Positions 10,152 through 19,172 of a stretch of DNA of 64,000 nt are shown here, piece after piece; positions within the stretch are counted from its first letter, which is position 1; each line of letters opens with the position of its first letter. Source of the DNA: Actinophytocola sp035634895 (GTDB lineage: Bacteria; Actinomycetota; Actinomycetes; Mycobacteriales; Pseudonocardiaceae); the NCBI RefSeq assembly GCF_035634895.1, contig NZ_DASQCC010000214.1:36200-100199 (forward strand). Direction: 5' to 3'. The translations under genes and the position numbers were made by a program. The notes under the pieces were generated by a model. The model saw only the letters and a program-made list of their open reading frames with translations, ran no database searches and was not told where the DNA came from.

Positions 10152-10345
10152 CCTGCCAGTACCACCGGATGGTCGACCGGTTGGGTATCCGCACCACCAT
10201 TCACAAGCTGCGCCGCTACTCAGCCACCGAACTCATCCGCGCCGGCGTCGACCTCCGCACCGTCGGCGGCCGACTCGGACACGCCGAAGGAGGAACCACA
10301 CTCGCGTTCTATGTGGCCTGGGTTCGAGAGGCCGACCAACGCGCG
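10140..10345 (+). pseudogene. C-terminal fragment of a tyrosine integrase
   Basis: The frame from about 10140 reads YHRMVDRLGIRTTIHKLRRYSATELIRAGVD and then GGRLGHAEGGTTLAFYVAWVREADQRA. This is the second half of an integrase catalytic domain with the R box (LRRYSATEL, normally LRHYSATEL), the H box (GRLGH) and the tyrosine near the end. The first half is missing here. The integrase near 230-1065 lacks exactly this half, but I cannot show that the two were once one gene. Confidence 0.6.
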
Positions 10346-10439
10346 TGCAGGAACGCCAACAGATCGTCTATCACGGTGACCATCGGCAACTGCGGACGGG
10401 AACGAACCTGCTCGCTGGCGAGCGGATCTTTGCACGTCG

Positions 10440-10671
10440 CTGCGGTGACATATCGAGAGACTGAAAAGCGGCTCACTATGGGTTCAGGTCTATGCCGGCC
10501 ACGACAGATTGCTGCACAACTCGCTGTATTTGAAGGAGACCATTCCGACGGGTTCGGATGCGGCAAAAAGCGGTAGTACCCGGTGTTGATATCGCGGCAC
10601 TTGCGACCCCACTTCTACCCACTGTTGATCTTGTGGTGGCCCGGCGCCGGTTGGATGCGCTTGCGCCATAG
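10440..10671. repeat. Second copy of the integrase 5' region, followed by inverted integrase pieces
   Basis: On the plus strand 10447-10575 repeats about 295-420 (HIERLKSGSLWVQVYAGHDRLLHNSLYLKETI against HIEKLKSGSLRVWVYVGHDK.../LYLKETI) with an intact frame. From 10571 to about 10671 the complementary strand carries pieces equivalent to about 528-575 (WGRKCRDINTGYYR) and 574-612 (RKRIQPAPGHHKIN), in swapped order. So related integrase sequence lies at both ends of the left island, and the right-hand set is rearranged. Confidence 0.55.
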
Positions 10672-10706
10672 CCGTTGACACCGTGGGTTGGCTGACGGCT
10701 GGTCGC

Positions 10707-11621
10707 TCACGGGGTGGCGGCGGCCGCCGAGAGCTCCGCGCCGGTGTCGATGAGTTCCGCCAGCACCAGCGCTCCTCGCAGGGAGGACAGGTCACCGAGA
10801 AGTGCTGGGCGCAGTGGCGGTAGGTCGACGCCAGGTCGGGACAACGCCCTCGTTTCGGCACCTACCAGTGACAGGAGTTCCGGTGTCCTGGCGGTCACAC
10901 CACCGCCTAGAACGACCACGTCCGGGTGGGCCAGCTCGCAGATCCCCACCACCGCGACCGCCAGGGCGTGTGCGGCCTCCCGCAGCGCGGTCACCGCCCA
11001 GGACGCGCCTGCCGCCACCGCACCGGTGAGATCCTGGTGCGGCACGTCCGCGCCCCGCAGTTCGGCAGCACGGCGCAGGATCGCGGGACCGGATGCGGCG
11101 GCCTGCACGCAGCCGCGGCGTCCGCAGGTGCACCGGCGGCCCGCCAGGTCGACCACGAGATGGCCGACCTCGCACGAGCCGCGGTCCGGCCACAGCCGTC
11201 CGGCCGCGACGATCCCGCCACCCACGCCCGTTCCGACTCCGATGTACAAGACGTTCTCGCGGCCTGCCGCGCGGGCTTCGGCCAGCGCGGCGAGGTCGCC
11301 GTCGTCGGCGTGTGCCACGCGGCTCGTCGGGAACAACCGCTGCAGCGCTCCGGACAGGTCGAGACCCGTCCACGTCGGTCGGTTCGGCCAGGTTCGCACG
11401 ATGCCGTCCGCGTCGCAGGTCGCCGGCACGGCGACCCCGACGGCGGTCACGTCCTCCGGCCAGTCCGACAGCGCGGCACGCACGGCGGCGTAAAGGTCTG
11501 CGAGGTCGTCAGCGGCCGATCCCGTGTCGCGCCAGTGGAACACGGACTCGGCCACCCGCTCACCGGCCTCGGCGCGCAGCGCGACCTTCGTGCCGCCGAT
11601 ATCGAGGCCGAGCCTGCTCAC
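10707..11621 (-). CDS. rifN: ROK-family sugar kinase, RifN-like, AHBA pathway
   Basis: 304 residues from GTG 11621. ROK hallmarks: ATP motif LGLDIGGTKV at the N-terminus, the sugar-binding block HADDGDLAALAEA, the GVGTGVGGGIV loop, CEVGH, and the zinc cluster CTCGRRGCVQAAASG (about residues 155-185). RifN phosphorylates kanosamine to kanosamine 6-phosphate, the entry to aminoshikimate and 3-amino-5-hydroxybenzoate (AHBA). It is the left-most gene of the cluster and is divergent from the SARP gene. The GTG overlaps the stop of a 27-codon upstream frame (GTGA), and the only strong ribosome binding site belongs to that frame. Family assignment is firm. The kanosamine substrate is inferred from the full AHBA set around it. 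Confidence 0.85.
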   Translation of the reverse strand: MSRLGLDIGGTKVALRAEAGERVAESVFHWRDTGSAADDLADLYAAVRAALSDWPEDVTAVGVAVPATCDADGIVRTWPNRPTWTGLDLSGALQRLFPTSRVAHADDGDLAALAEARAAGRENVLYIGVGTGVGGGIVAAGRLWPDRGSCEVGHLVVDLAGRRCTCGRRGCVQAAASGPAILRRAAELRGADVPHQDLTGAVAAGASWAVTALREAAHALAVAVVGICELAHPDVVVLGGGVTARTPELLSLVGAETRALSRPGVDLPPLRPALLGDLSSLRGALVLAELIDTGAELSAAAATP

Positions 11622-11701
11622 GGTTGGACGCTCCGCTCGGGGTGGAGCCCGTTGCCCGCATCGCGCACCGGTTCTGGTGTGGACAATTGTTGTCCTGGCA
11701 T
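11618..11701 (-). CDS. Short leader frame (27 residues) overlapping the rifN start
   Basis: ATG 11701 follows a near-perfect ribosome binding site (AAAGGAGCTGTA before ATG). The frame MPGQQLSTPEPVRDAGN... ends in TGA that overlaps the rifN GTG by the GTGA arrangement. It resembles no protein I know. It may couple rifN translation to its own, or be the residue of a longer upstream gene. If a base were lost it could also be the true N-terminus of rifN, but rifN already starts at the usual place for ROK kinases. Confidence 0.4.
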   Translation of the reverse strand: MPGQQLSTPEPVRDAGNGLHPERSVQP

Positions 11702-11738
11702 TACAGCTCCTTTCCTTCCGTTCGGACGTTAACCGGCG

Positions 11739-11770
11739 CGGATACCTGCCGGCACCCCTAACCCCCCCTT
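11739..11770 (-). promoter_or_regulatory. rifN promoter with paired G-rich boxes
   Basis: Read on the minus strand: AGGGGGGG (11769 to 11762), TTA, then AGGGG (11759 to 11755). About ten bases later comes TATCCG (11744 to 11739) as a possible -10. The box pair recurs before pksA, rifH and rifK in the same orientation. It is proposed as the site of the SARP regulator encoded next door. Confidence 0.4.
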
Positions 11771-11952
11771 TGTGCGCCGCGGTCGACATATTCCCGGACG
11801 CCTGCGAACAAGAGTTGATGTAGGCACAACCGGCTCTGCCTAGACTTTGTCGACGAACCGTGTCGACGGCCTGGGGGATGACCGTGGCGACAGTGCCGAG
11901 ACCGTGGGAAAAGATGCCGACCGGGCAACCGGCCGTCACGAGCGGGAATTCG

Positions 11953-14814
11953 ATGAGGTTCAGCCTGCTCGGACCGCTGCGCGTGCACGACGACGGGGAA
12001 CCGGTCCCGCTCGGCGGCACCAACCAGCGCGCGGCACTGGCGTACCTGCTCCTCTACCCCAACAGAGTCGTGGCGACGAGCCAGCTCATCGAGGCGCTGT
12101 GGGGCGGTGACGCGCCGCCCTCGGCGCGGAAGATCCTCCAGAACGCGATCTCCAATCTCCGCCGCATACTTGGACAGGACCAGCCGGACGACAGCTCGGT
12201 CCTGTTGCTCACCCGTGCGCCGGGCTACGCGCTGCTGGTCGACCCGGAGTCGGTGGACGTGTGCCGGTTCATGGACTTGGCGAAGAAGGGCCGGGCCGCG
12301 CTCGGTGAGAGCCGGTTCGACGACGCCGACCGTGAGCTGCGGGCCGCGCTCGCGCTCTGGAACGGACCCGCGCTGGCCGATCTCGCCGAGCACGGCTACA
12401 ACTGGCCGGAGCTGACCGCGCTGCAGAACGCGAAGTTCGTCGCGCTCGAGGATCTGATGGAGACGGCGCTTGCGACCGGCCAGTACCTCGAGGTCATCAC
12501 CGAGCTCGAACCGCTGGTCGGCCGCACGCCACTGCGTGACCGGCTGTGCCGCCAGCTGATGCTGGCGCTGTACCACTCCGGGCGCCAGGCCGATGCGCTC
12601 ACGGTCTACCGGCGCACGCGGTCGGTGCTGGTCGGCAGGCTGGGGCTCGACCCGAGCCCGGAGCTGCGTGAGCTGGAGCGCGCGATCCTCGACCACGACC
12701 CCGGTCTGACCCGCGCCGGTGCGGCGCCCGTGCGGCCGATCGCCCCCGTGCGGCTGCGCGCGGACGCCGAGTGGCGCGACGACGGCTTCCAGGACATTGT
12801 CCCGGTCAAGGCCCGCGCCGAGGAGGGCGGCCCGCCCGCGCCCGAGCCCGCCTTCACGGTCGCCGGTGGCGAACGGCGCAGGGTCACCGCCCTCCTGGTG
12901 CGGGCCGACGTCGACGAGGCGGTCGCGCCCGAGACGCTCGAGTACGTGCTGGCCGGGGTCGGCGCGGCCGTGTCGGCACGGGTGGGCAGGCGCGGCGGCA
13001 GCGGCCACCAGACCATGGGCCCGGTGCTGCTCGTGCTGTTCGGCACGGACCGGACCCGTGAGGACGACGCGCGCCGCGCCGTCGAGGCGGCGATGGACGT
13101 CGCACGCCTGTCACCGGGCGGTTTGCGGTTGCGGGTGGCGGTCGCGGCCGGTGATGCCCTCGTGGTGCACGACCAGCACAGACCCGGCGGGCGACACGTC
13201 ACCGGGCACCTGGTCGGTACCGGGCTCGACCTGCTCGCCGCGGCCCGGCCCGGTGTTGTTCGGGCCTGCGAGCAGACGAGGGAACTGTGCCGGGACCGCT
13301 TCGAGTTCACCTCGGTCGCGGGGGAGTACGGGTTCGACCTCGCCGAACGGGCGCAGCCCGAACTGAGCTGCCCCACCGACCTGCCGTTCGTGGACCGCGC
13401 GCGGGAGATGCAGCAGCTCTTGTGGTGGCTCGACGACGTGCGCCACAACCGGCGCCCGCACCGGGTGACCATCCTCGGCCCCGCCGGGATCGGCAAGAGC
13501 AGGTTGATGCACGAGTTCCAGCGGCGCGTCGCCGACGGCGCGGGCGTGCGCTGCCTGGTCGGCTGCGACCACAGCTTCGGGCCGGACACGCCGTACGCGG
13601 CGCTCGCCCGCGTGGTCCGCTCCTATGCGGGCATCGCGGCGGAGGACTCCCCGGCGGAGCGCGACCGCAAGCTCGCCGACGCGATGACCGGCCTCGTCGG
13701 CGCCGGTGAGGCCGCGGCCCGGCTCACCGACAACCTGCGCGACCTCGTCGCGCGGCCGTCCGACCGGCCGGTCGACGCGGCACCCGTCGACCACCGCGCC
13801 GCGTTGCTCGCGTGGCGGTGGTTCGTCGAGGAGCTGGCGGCCCTGGCACCCGTGGTCATCATCCTGGAGAACCTGCATGTCGTGGATGACGTGCTGCTGC
13901 GGTTCGTCGGCGACCTCGTCGAGGGCGTGGTCGACCTGCCGCTGCTGCTCGTGGTGACCGCGCGCACCGAGCTGTTCGACCGGCAGGAGTACTGGGCGGG
14001 CGGCAACCGCAGCGCCACCACCATGAGCCTCGACCCGCTGCCGAGGGCGGCCGTCGAGCGCCTGCTCGATGGCCTGCTGCCAAGGGGCACCTGCACGACC
14101 GACCTGGTGGCGGGCGTGCTCGACCAGGCGGGCGGAAACCCGCTGTACGCCGTCGAGTACGCGCGGATGCTCGCCGCGGACACGAGCCTCGTCGCCGAGC
14201 GCGACGCGCGGCGGCTGCCGGTGCCGCCGGTGGTGCACACCATCATCTCCGCGCGCCTGGACACGCTGGCGGCCGGTGAGCGCGTTGCGCTGTACGACGC
14301 GGCGCTGCTCGGCACGCAGTTCGGCCGGGGCATGCTCGCCGCGCTCGACGACCGCACGGAGCACGAGCTCGACCTGTCACTGGAGTCGTTGGTGCGCCAC
14401 GAGCTGTTGCGGCGCAGCAAGTTCGGGCCGGAGCAGGCTGACGTCGAGTACGCGTTCACCCACCGGCTCGTCGGTGAGGTCGCCGTGTCCCGGCTGCCGC
14501 ACCACGTGCGTGCGGAGAAGCACCTGCGGACGGCCCGCTGGCTGAGTGCGCGCGGCGCCGACTCGCCAGCCCTGCTCGTCCACCACTGCCGGCAGGCCGT
14601 CGTGCACACCGCGCGGGCGGGGCGCCCGCAGGCGGAGGTAGCGGGGGAGATCAGTGACATCCTCTTCGAGGCCGGGCAGCGCGCCCTGTCCAGCGGCGCC
14701 ATCCCGGTCGCACAGGCGTGCTACCGCGCGGCGGTGGACTTCTGCCCGGACGGCCACCCCCGTCGCGCCGAGCTCTTCCGCTGGCGCGAACTCAAGGCCG
14801 CGTCAGGGTCGTGA
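11953..14814 (+). CDS. SARP-type transcriptional activator with cyclase-like and ATPase domains
   Basis: About 953 residues from ATG 11953, where the SARP homology begins with MRFSLLGPLRVHDDGE. In-frame starts further upstream (11860, 11878) exist without better ribosome binding sites. N-terminal winged-helix and bacterial transcriptional activation domain (about 1-250: LLLYPNRVVATSQLIEALWG, ARKILQNAISNLRRIL, YHSGRQADALTVYRR). Next a degenerate adenylate-cyclase-like domain (about 295-455), then an AAA-type ATPase with Walker A GPAGIGKS (about 513-520) and Walker B VVIILENLHVVDD, then a TPR-like end. It binds DNA and probably activates the cluster. The cyclase-like domain lacks clear metal aspartates, so catalysis is doubtful. 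It is divergent from rifN and the nearest candidate to bind the paired G-rich boxes. Confidence 0.8.
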   Translation: MRFSLLGPLRVHDDGEPVPLGGTNQRAALAYLLLYPNRVVATSQLIEALWGGDAPPSARKILQNAISNLRRILGQDQPDDSSVLLLTRAPGYALLVDPESVDVCRFMDLAKKGRAALGESRFDDADRELRAALALWNGPALADLAEHGYNWPELTALQNAKFVALEDLMETALATGQYLEVITELEPLVGRTPLRDRLCRQLMLALYHSGRQADALTVYRRTRSVLVGRLGLDPSPELRELERAILDHDPGLTRAGAAPVRPIAPVRLRADAEWRDDGFQDIVPVKARAEEGGPPAPEPAFTVAGGERRRVTALLVRADVDEAVAPETLEYVLAGVGAAVSARVGRRGGSGHQTMGPVLLVLFGTDRTREDDARRAVEAAMDVARLSPGGLRLRVAVAAGDALVVHDQHRPGGRHVTGHLVGTGLDLLAAARPGVVRACEQTRELCRDRFEFTSVAGEYGFDLAERAQPELSCPTDLPFVDRAREMQQLLWWLDDVRHNRRPHRVTILGPAGIGKSRLMHEFQRRVADGAGVRCLVGCDHSFGPDTPYAALARVVRSYAGIAAEDSPAERDRKLADAMTGLVGAGEAAARLTDNLRDLVARPSDRPVDAAPVDHRAALLAWRWFVEELAALAPVVIILENLHVVDDVLLRFVGDLVEGVVDLPLLLVVTARTELFDRQEYWAGGNRSATTMSLDPLPRAAVERLLDGLLPRGTCTTDLVAGVLDQAGGNPLYAVEYARMLAADTSLVAERDARRLPVPPVVHTIISARLDTLAAGERVALYDAALLGTQFGRGMLAALDDRTEHELDLSLESLVRHELLRRSKFGPEQADVEYAFTHRLVGEVAVSRLPHHVRAEKHLRTARWLSARGADSPALLVHHCRQAVVHTARAGRPQAEVAGEISDILFEAGQRALSSGAIPVAQACYRAAVDFCPDGHPRRAELFRWRELKAASGS

Positions 14815-14846
14815 ACCGATCCGGTCACACTGCGTCAAGGATCGGT
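14815..14846. terminator. Possible terminator after the SARP gene
   Basis: Inverted repeat ACCGATCC (14815-14822) / GGATCGGT (14839-14846) directly after the stop codon, with a 16-base loop and no T-run. The rest of the 300-base gap to 15115 holds no recognised gene. It presumably carries the promoter of the LAL gene. Confidence 0.25.
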
Positions 14847-15114
14847 AACCGGATGATGGGTGGTCCACTCTCCGGTAACTGATCGCCAACCACGGGGTCA
14901 TGGTCATTGAGGGTGGCCGGCCGCCGTCCCAGACTTGGCGTTGTCACTGTCGGAAAACGCGGGCAGTGCCGTGCCGGAATCTGCACAGACGCCACGTCCT
15001 CGCGACAGGGGAAAAACGCAGCGCCGCGCGCCCTGACCAGGGCCTGTTCCCCGCTGGGTGAGGCAGACCACGCGTTTTCCCGGCGATCCCGGAAGAACGC
15101 AGGACAGGGGAATC

Positions 15115-17811
15115 ATGCGGTTGGTGGAACGCGACAGGCACGAGATCATCCTCAATGAGCTCATCGGGGCGACGGTGTCGGACGGCGGCCGGGTCCTGCT
15201 GGTCGACGGCCTTCCCGGCACCGGGCGGAGCGCACTGCTCGACCGGGCGGTGACGTTGGCGGAGCGCGCGGGCCTGCTCGTGATGCGGGCGTCGTGCTCG
15301 CCCATGGAGCGGGAGCTGGCCGGCAGCGTGCTGACCCAGCTGCTGCACAACGTGCCGGTGCCCGACGACCTGACCGGGCCCGAGGTACCCGGGCACCGCG
15401 AGTTCTGCCGCACGGTGCACCACCTGGCCGCCGACCGGCCGCTGCTGGTGGCGGTCGACGACCTGCACGACGCCGATGAGCGGTCCGTGCACAGCCTGCT
15501 GTACCTGGCGCGCCGCGTCGACACCGCCCGCGTGCTGCTGGTCATGACCTGTGAACGCGAGGGCCTGCGCCCGGCCCCCGGGTTCATCGCCGCGCTGCGT
15601 GACGAGCCCAGGGTGCACCGGCTCGGTGTCGAGCCGCTGAGTCCCGCGGGCACCGCCCGGCTGGTGGCCGCGCACGGGCATGCCGCGTCGGCCGCCGAGT
15701 TCCACCACAGGAGCGGCGGCAACCCCGGCCTGCTCGCCGCCCTGCTCGATGACCACCGCAGCGTGGATGACCGCTACCCCGACACCGTTGTCCGGCTGCT
15801 GCGCAGGACCGACACCACCACCCTGCGCGTGGCCAACGCGATCGCCGTGCTGGGCCGCATGGGCACCCCGGAGCGGGTCGCGCGGCTCGCCGGCCTCGAC
15901 CGGGGCACCGGCGCGGCGACCGCCGAACGCGCGGTTCGCGCCCTGACCGCGACCGGCTTGCTGCGCTCCGACACCTTCCCGCACCCGGCCGGGCGCGGTG
16001 CCGTGCTCGCCGCGCTGCCCACCGAGGAGCGCGCGGCGCTCCACCAGCGCGTCGCCGAACTGCTGCACACCGCGGGCGAGCCCACCACCGCCGTCGCGAC
16101 CCACCTCCTCGATTCCGGTCGTCCCGCCGACCCGTGGGCCGTGCCGGTGCTGACCGAGGCCGCCGAACACCTGCTGCTCGCCGGCGAGGACGAGCGCGCC
16201 GCCCGGTTCCTGGAGCTGGCCGCCGAGTCCTGCCACCGGCCCGCCGACCGCGCGCCGGTCCTCGCCAGGTACGCCGACGCGCTGTGGCGGCGCAACCCGT
16301 TGCTGGCCGCTCAGCACCTGCCCCAGCTGGTCGCGGCGGCGCGCGCCGGGCACCTCGACCGCCACACGTCGGCCGAACTCGTGCGCAAGCTGCTCTGGCA
16401 CGGCCGTATCGACGACGCGGCGGCGGTCGTCGGCCGGCTGTGGGAGACCGCGGGACCCGAGTCGGGCGAGGGCGGCGTGCGCGCGCTCGAGGCGTGGGCG
16501 GCGTGCACCCACGCACCGCTGGCCGTGCGCAGACCGGCCCGCTCGGCCGCGCCGGACCCGACCGCGGGCGGTGACCCCGGCCTCGCGTCGGCCGCAGCCA
16601 TGGCCTCGGCCCTGCGCTCGGGACACCTCGCCCGCGACCTGGAGCAGGTCGCGCGGGTCCTCGGCAGGCCACGACCCGCGACCGCCGACGGGTGGACACG
16701 CGAGGCCGCCGTGCTGGCGCTGACCGGGCTGCTGGACGTCGCGCGGCCGCGGGCGGTCGTCGAGCGCTGCGCGGAGCTGACCAGTCCGGACGACGCGACA
16801 GGGGCGCCGGCCTGGCACGCGGAGGTCACCGCCATCCGCGCCGAGGCTCTGCTGCGGGCCGGGGACCTGACCGGCGCGCACGCGGCGGCGACCACCGCAT
16901 TGTCGGTGCTTCCGGCGCGGGCGTGGGGCGTCGCGGTCGGCCTCCCGCTCGCCACGCTCATCACCGCGGCGGTGCGGTCCGGACGCCTCGACGAGGCGGC
17001 AAGCCACCTCGCGACGGTCCCGCCCGAGGCCATGTTCCGCACCCGATACGGGCTCTACTACCGCTACGCGCGCGGCGAGCACCACCTCGCCGCCGGCAAC
17101 GCCTACGGCGCGGTCACCGACTTCACCGCGTGCGGCGACCTGGTGCGGTTGCTGGGCCTCGAGGCCGCGCCGACCGTGCCGTGGCGGGTGGGCGCCGCGC
17201 TCGCCTGGCGTCAGCTGGGCCACGAGGACCGGGCACGCAGGCTCGTGCGCGACGCCCTGTCGGGGCTCCCGCGCGCCGCGGGTGGCCGGGCCCGTGGGGC
17301 GGCGCTGCGCGTGCTCGCCGCGGTCAGCCGCCCGGACCGGCGGCCCGCCCTGCTGCAGGAGGCGGTGGAGCTGTTCGAGGAGTGCGGGGACCAGTACGGC
17401 CAGGCGCAGGCGCTGACCGACCTCGGTTTGGCGTTCGCCGCACTCGAGGACGGCAGGCGTACCAGGACGACGCTGCGCCGCGCCCGCCACCTGGCGTCGT
17501 CGTGCGAGGCACGCCCGCTGTGCGACGAGCTGCTCGCCATGCTGGAGCCGACCGAGCAGGAGGCGGGCCGCGGCGGTGGCGGGCGCGGGCTCACCGACTC
17601 GGAACGACGTGTGGCACACCTCGCGGTGCTCGGCTACACGAACCGGGAGATCGCGGCGAAGCTGTACGTCACGGCCAGCACGGTCGAGCAGCACCTGACG
17701 CGCGTGTTCCGGAAGCTGGACGTCAAACGCCGCAAGGACCTGCCGGCCGACCTCGGTGCGGGCGCGTTCCCCGGTGAACCGGAATGGCTCCCTCAGCCGG
17801 CCTCGCGATGA
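15115..17811 (+). CDS. LAL-type (large ATP-binding) LuxR regulator
   Basis: 898 residues. ATG 15115 is chosen because GGGGAATC lies just before it and the protein then begins with the family-typical MRLVERDRHEIIL. Walker A GLPGTGRS (about residues 32-39), Walker B LLVAVDDLHDAD (about 110-121), a long helical repeat middle, and a C-terminal LuxR HTH (LTDSERRVAHLAVLGYTNREIAAKLYV, about 828-885). LAL regulators activate several ansamycin clusters (GdmRI/RII and RifZ are of this general class), so a pathway activator is likely. Its 3' end overlaps the convergent HxlR gene by about 19 bases. Confidence 0.85.
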   Translation: MRLVERDRHEIILNELIGATVSDGGRVLLVDGLPGTGRSALLDRAVTLAERAGLLVMRASCSPMERELAGSVLTQLLHNVPVPDDLTGPEVPGHREFCRTVHHLAADRPLLVAVDDLHDADERSVHSLLYLARRVDTARVLLVMTCEREGLRPAPGFIAALRDEPRVHRLGVEPLSPAGTARLVAAHGHAASAAEFHHRSGGNPGLLAALLDDHRSVDDRYPDTVVRLLRRTDTTTLRVANAIAVLGRMGTPERVARLAGLDRGTGAATAERAVRALTATGLLRSDTFPHPAGRGAVLAALPTEERAALHQRVAELLHTAGEPTTAVATHLLDSGRPADPWAVPVLTEAAEHLLLAGEDERAARFLELAAESCHRPADRAPVLARYADALWRRNPLLAAQHLPQLVAAARAGHLDRHTSAELVRKLLWHGRIDDAAAVVGRLWETAGPESGEGGVRALEAWAACTHAPLAVRRPARSAAPDPTAGGDPGLASAAAMASALRSGHLARDLEQVARVLGRPRPATADGWTREAAVLALTGLLDVARPRAVVERCAELTSPDDATGAPAWHAEVTAIRAEALLRAGDLTGAHAAATTALSVLPARAWGVAVGLPLATLITAAVRSGRLDEAASHLATVPPEAMFRTRYGLYYRYARGEHHLAAGNAYGAVTDFTACGDLVRLLGLEAAPTVPWRVGAALAWRQLGHEDRARRLVRDALSGLPRAAGGRARGAALRVLAAVSRPDRRPALLQEAVELFEECGDQYGQAQALTDLGLAFAALEDGRRTRTTLRRARHLASSCEARPLCDELLAMLEPTEQEAGRGGGGRGLTDSERRVAHLAVLGYTNREIAAKLYVTASTVEQHLTRVFRKLDVKRRKDLPADLGAGAFPGEPEWLPQPASR

Positions 17812-18200
17812 GTGGCGTCGTAGGCGTGCCGTGCGGCCGAGATCGTCTTGCGGTGCCGCTCTGCCCAGTTGGTGAGCGACAGCAGCTCGACGTGCAGCTC
17901 CTGGGCGATCTCGGTCAGCCGGTACTCGACCTTGGGCGGAACGGTGGCGTACACGGTGCGGGTCAGCAGCCCGTCGCGCTCGAGGTTGCGCAGCGTGAGG
18001 GTCAGCATGCGCCTGCTGATGCCGTCGATCTGGCGCTCCAGCTCGGCGAAGCGGATCGGCCCGCGGGCGACGGCGACGATGACGAGGATGCTCCATTTGC
18101 CGGCCACGCGGTCGAGCACCTCACGGACCGGACACGCCTCGGTGGCCACGGCGTCGGCCGCGGCGTCGCCGGACAGGTCGCGGATCGGGGACCGGGGCAT
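17793..18200 (-). CDS. HxlR-family winged-helix regulator
   Basis: 135 residues from ATG 18200, preceded by GGAAAGGA. An upstream ATG at 18224 is also possible. Typical HxlR features: a cysteine near the N-terminus (EACPVREVLDRVAGKWSILVI), then RFAELERQIDGISRRMLTLTLRNLERDGL (recognition helix) and the wing VYATVPPKVEYRLT. Only 56 bases separate it from the divergent rifI gene, so it may control rifI and itself. Members often sense redox or electrophilic compounds through the cysteine. The effector here is unknown. Confidence 0.8.
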   Translation of the reverse strand: MPRSPIRDLSGDAAADAVATEACPVREVLDRVAGKWSILVIVAVARGPIRFAELERQIDGISRRMLTLTLRNLERDGLLTRTVYATVPPKVEYRLTEIAQELHVELLSLTNWAERHRKTISAARHAYDATHREAG

Positions 18201-18256
18201 CGCGCACGTCCTTTCCTCTCCCATAATAATGCCACGTTCGGTGACCGGACCCGACC

Positions 18257-19048
18257 GTGACCACTCTTTCGGGGCGCACCCGCCTCTACCCCGTGCTCGG
18301 TTACCCCGTAAGCCAGGTGAAGGCGCCCGGCCTGCTCAACCCGCTGCTCGCGGAATGGGGCCTGTCGGCGGTCGTCGTGCCGGTCGAGGTCGCGCCCGCA
18401 CGGCTCGCCGACGTGCTGCGCGGTCTCGCCGCCACCGACAACGTCGACGGGGTGCTGGTCACCGTGCCGCACAAGGCGGACGTGTGCGCACTGGCCGCCA
18501 CGGTCGGTCCGGCCGCCGAGGTCACCGGGACCGCGAACGCGCTGCGGCGCGGCCCGCGCGGATGGCACGCGGACAACTTCGACGGAGTCGGGTTCGTCCG
18601 GGGGCTGGCGGCCGCCGGTCATCCCGTGGTGGCCCGGCGTGCGGCGGTGGTCGGCGCGGGCGGGGCCGGCAGCGCGGTCGCGGCATCGCTGCTCACGGCG
18701 GGTGCGGCCCGGGTGTCGGTGCACGACGTCGACCCGGTGCGCCGCGCGGCTTTGGCCGCCAGGCTCGCCGTGCGCTGGCCCGACCGCGTCGCCGAGGGCC
18801 GAGCCGCCGACCTGGCGGCCGCTGACCTTGCCGTGAACGCCACGCCGCTCGGCATGCGGCCCGCCGATCCCCTGCCGTTCGACCCGGCCGCGCTGCGTGC
18901 CGGGGCGCTCATCGCCGACATCGTGATGGAACCGGCGCACACCCCGCTGCTGGTGGCCGGTCGGGCACTGGGGATGGACACGCACGCCGGCGCCCACATG
19001 CTGCGCGAACAAATCCCCTGCTATCGCGACTTCTTCGGCTGGCCCTGA
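18257..19048 (+). CDS. rifI: Shikimate-dehydrogenase-like enzyme, RifI-like
   Basis: 263 residues. N-terminal substrate half with YPVSQVKAPGLLN (in place of the usual SxSxxxHN), the catalytic lysine in VTVPHK and the aspartate in NFDGVGF. NAD(P)-binding GAGGAGSAVA at about residues 133-142, and NATPLGM. RifI acts on aminoquinate/aminoshikimate in rif-type clusters and is not essential to AHBA formation there. Here it stands alone upstream of the PKS genes and not beside rifG/H/K. The altered substrate motif supports a pathway-specific enzyme over the housekeeping AroE. Confidence 0.75.
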   Translation: MTTLSGRTRLYPVLGYPVSQVKAPGLLNPLLAEWGLSAVVVPVEVAPARLADVLRGLAATDNVDGVLVTVPHKADVCALAATVGPAAEVTGTANALRRGPRGWHADNFDGVGFVRGLAAAGHPVVARRAAVVGAGGAGSAVAASLLTAGAARVSVHDVDPVRRAALAARLAVRWPDRVAEGRAADLAAADLAVNATPLGMRPADPLPFDPAALRAGALIADIVMEPAHTPLLVAGRALGMDTHAGAHMLREQIPCYRDFFGWP

Positions 19049-19063
19049 TTTCTGGGATGGCAT

Positions 19064-19096
19064 AGGGGGATTGCCAGGGGGTTTTCCGCCCGATCC
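19064..19096 (+). promoter_or_regulatory. pksA promoter region with paired G-rich boxes
   Basis: AGGGGG at 19064-19069 and again at 19076-19081, 12 bases apart, with a weak -10-like CGATCC at 19091-19096. The pksA start at 19173 has a clear ribosome binding site (CAGGAGTAATCCGG). Same box pair and orientation as at rifN, rifH and rifK. Confidence 0.4.
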
Positions 19097-19172
19097 CGCC
19101 CGCACACTGAATTCGGATGTGCCAATACCGCCGCCGCGTTTTCTTCGCCGGCCGACACAGGAGTAATCCGGG

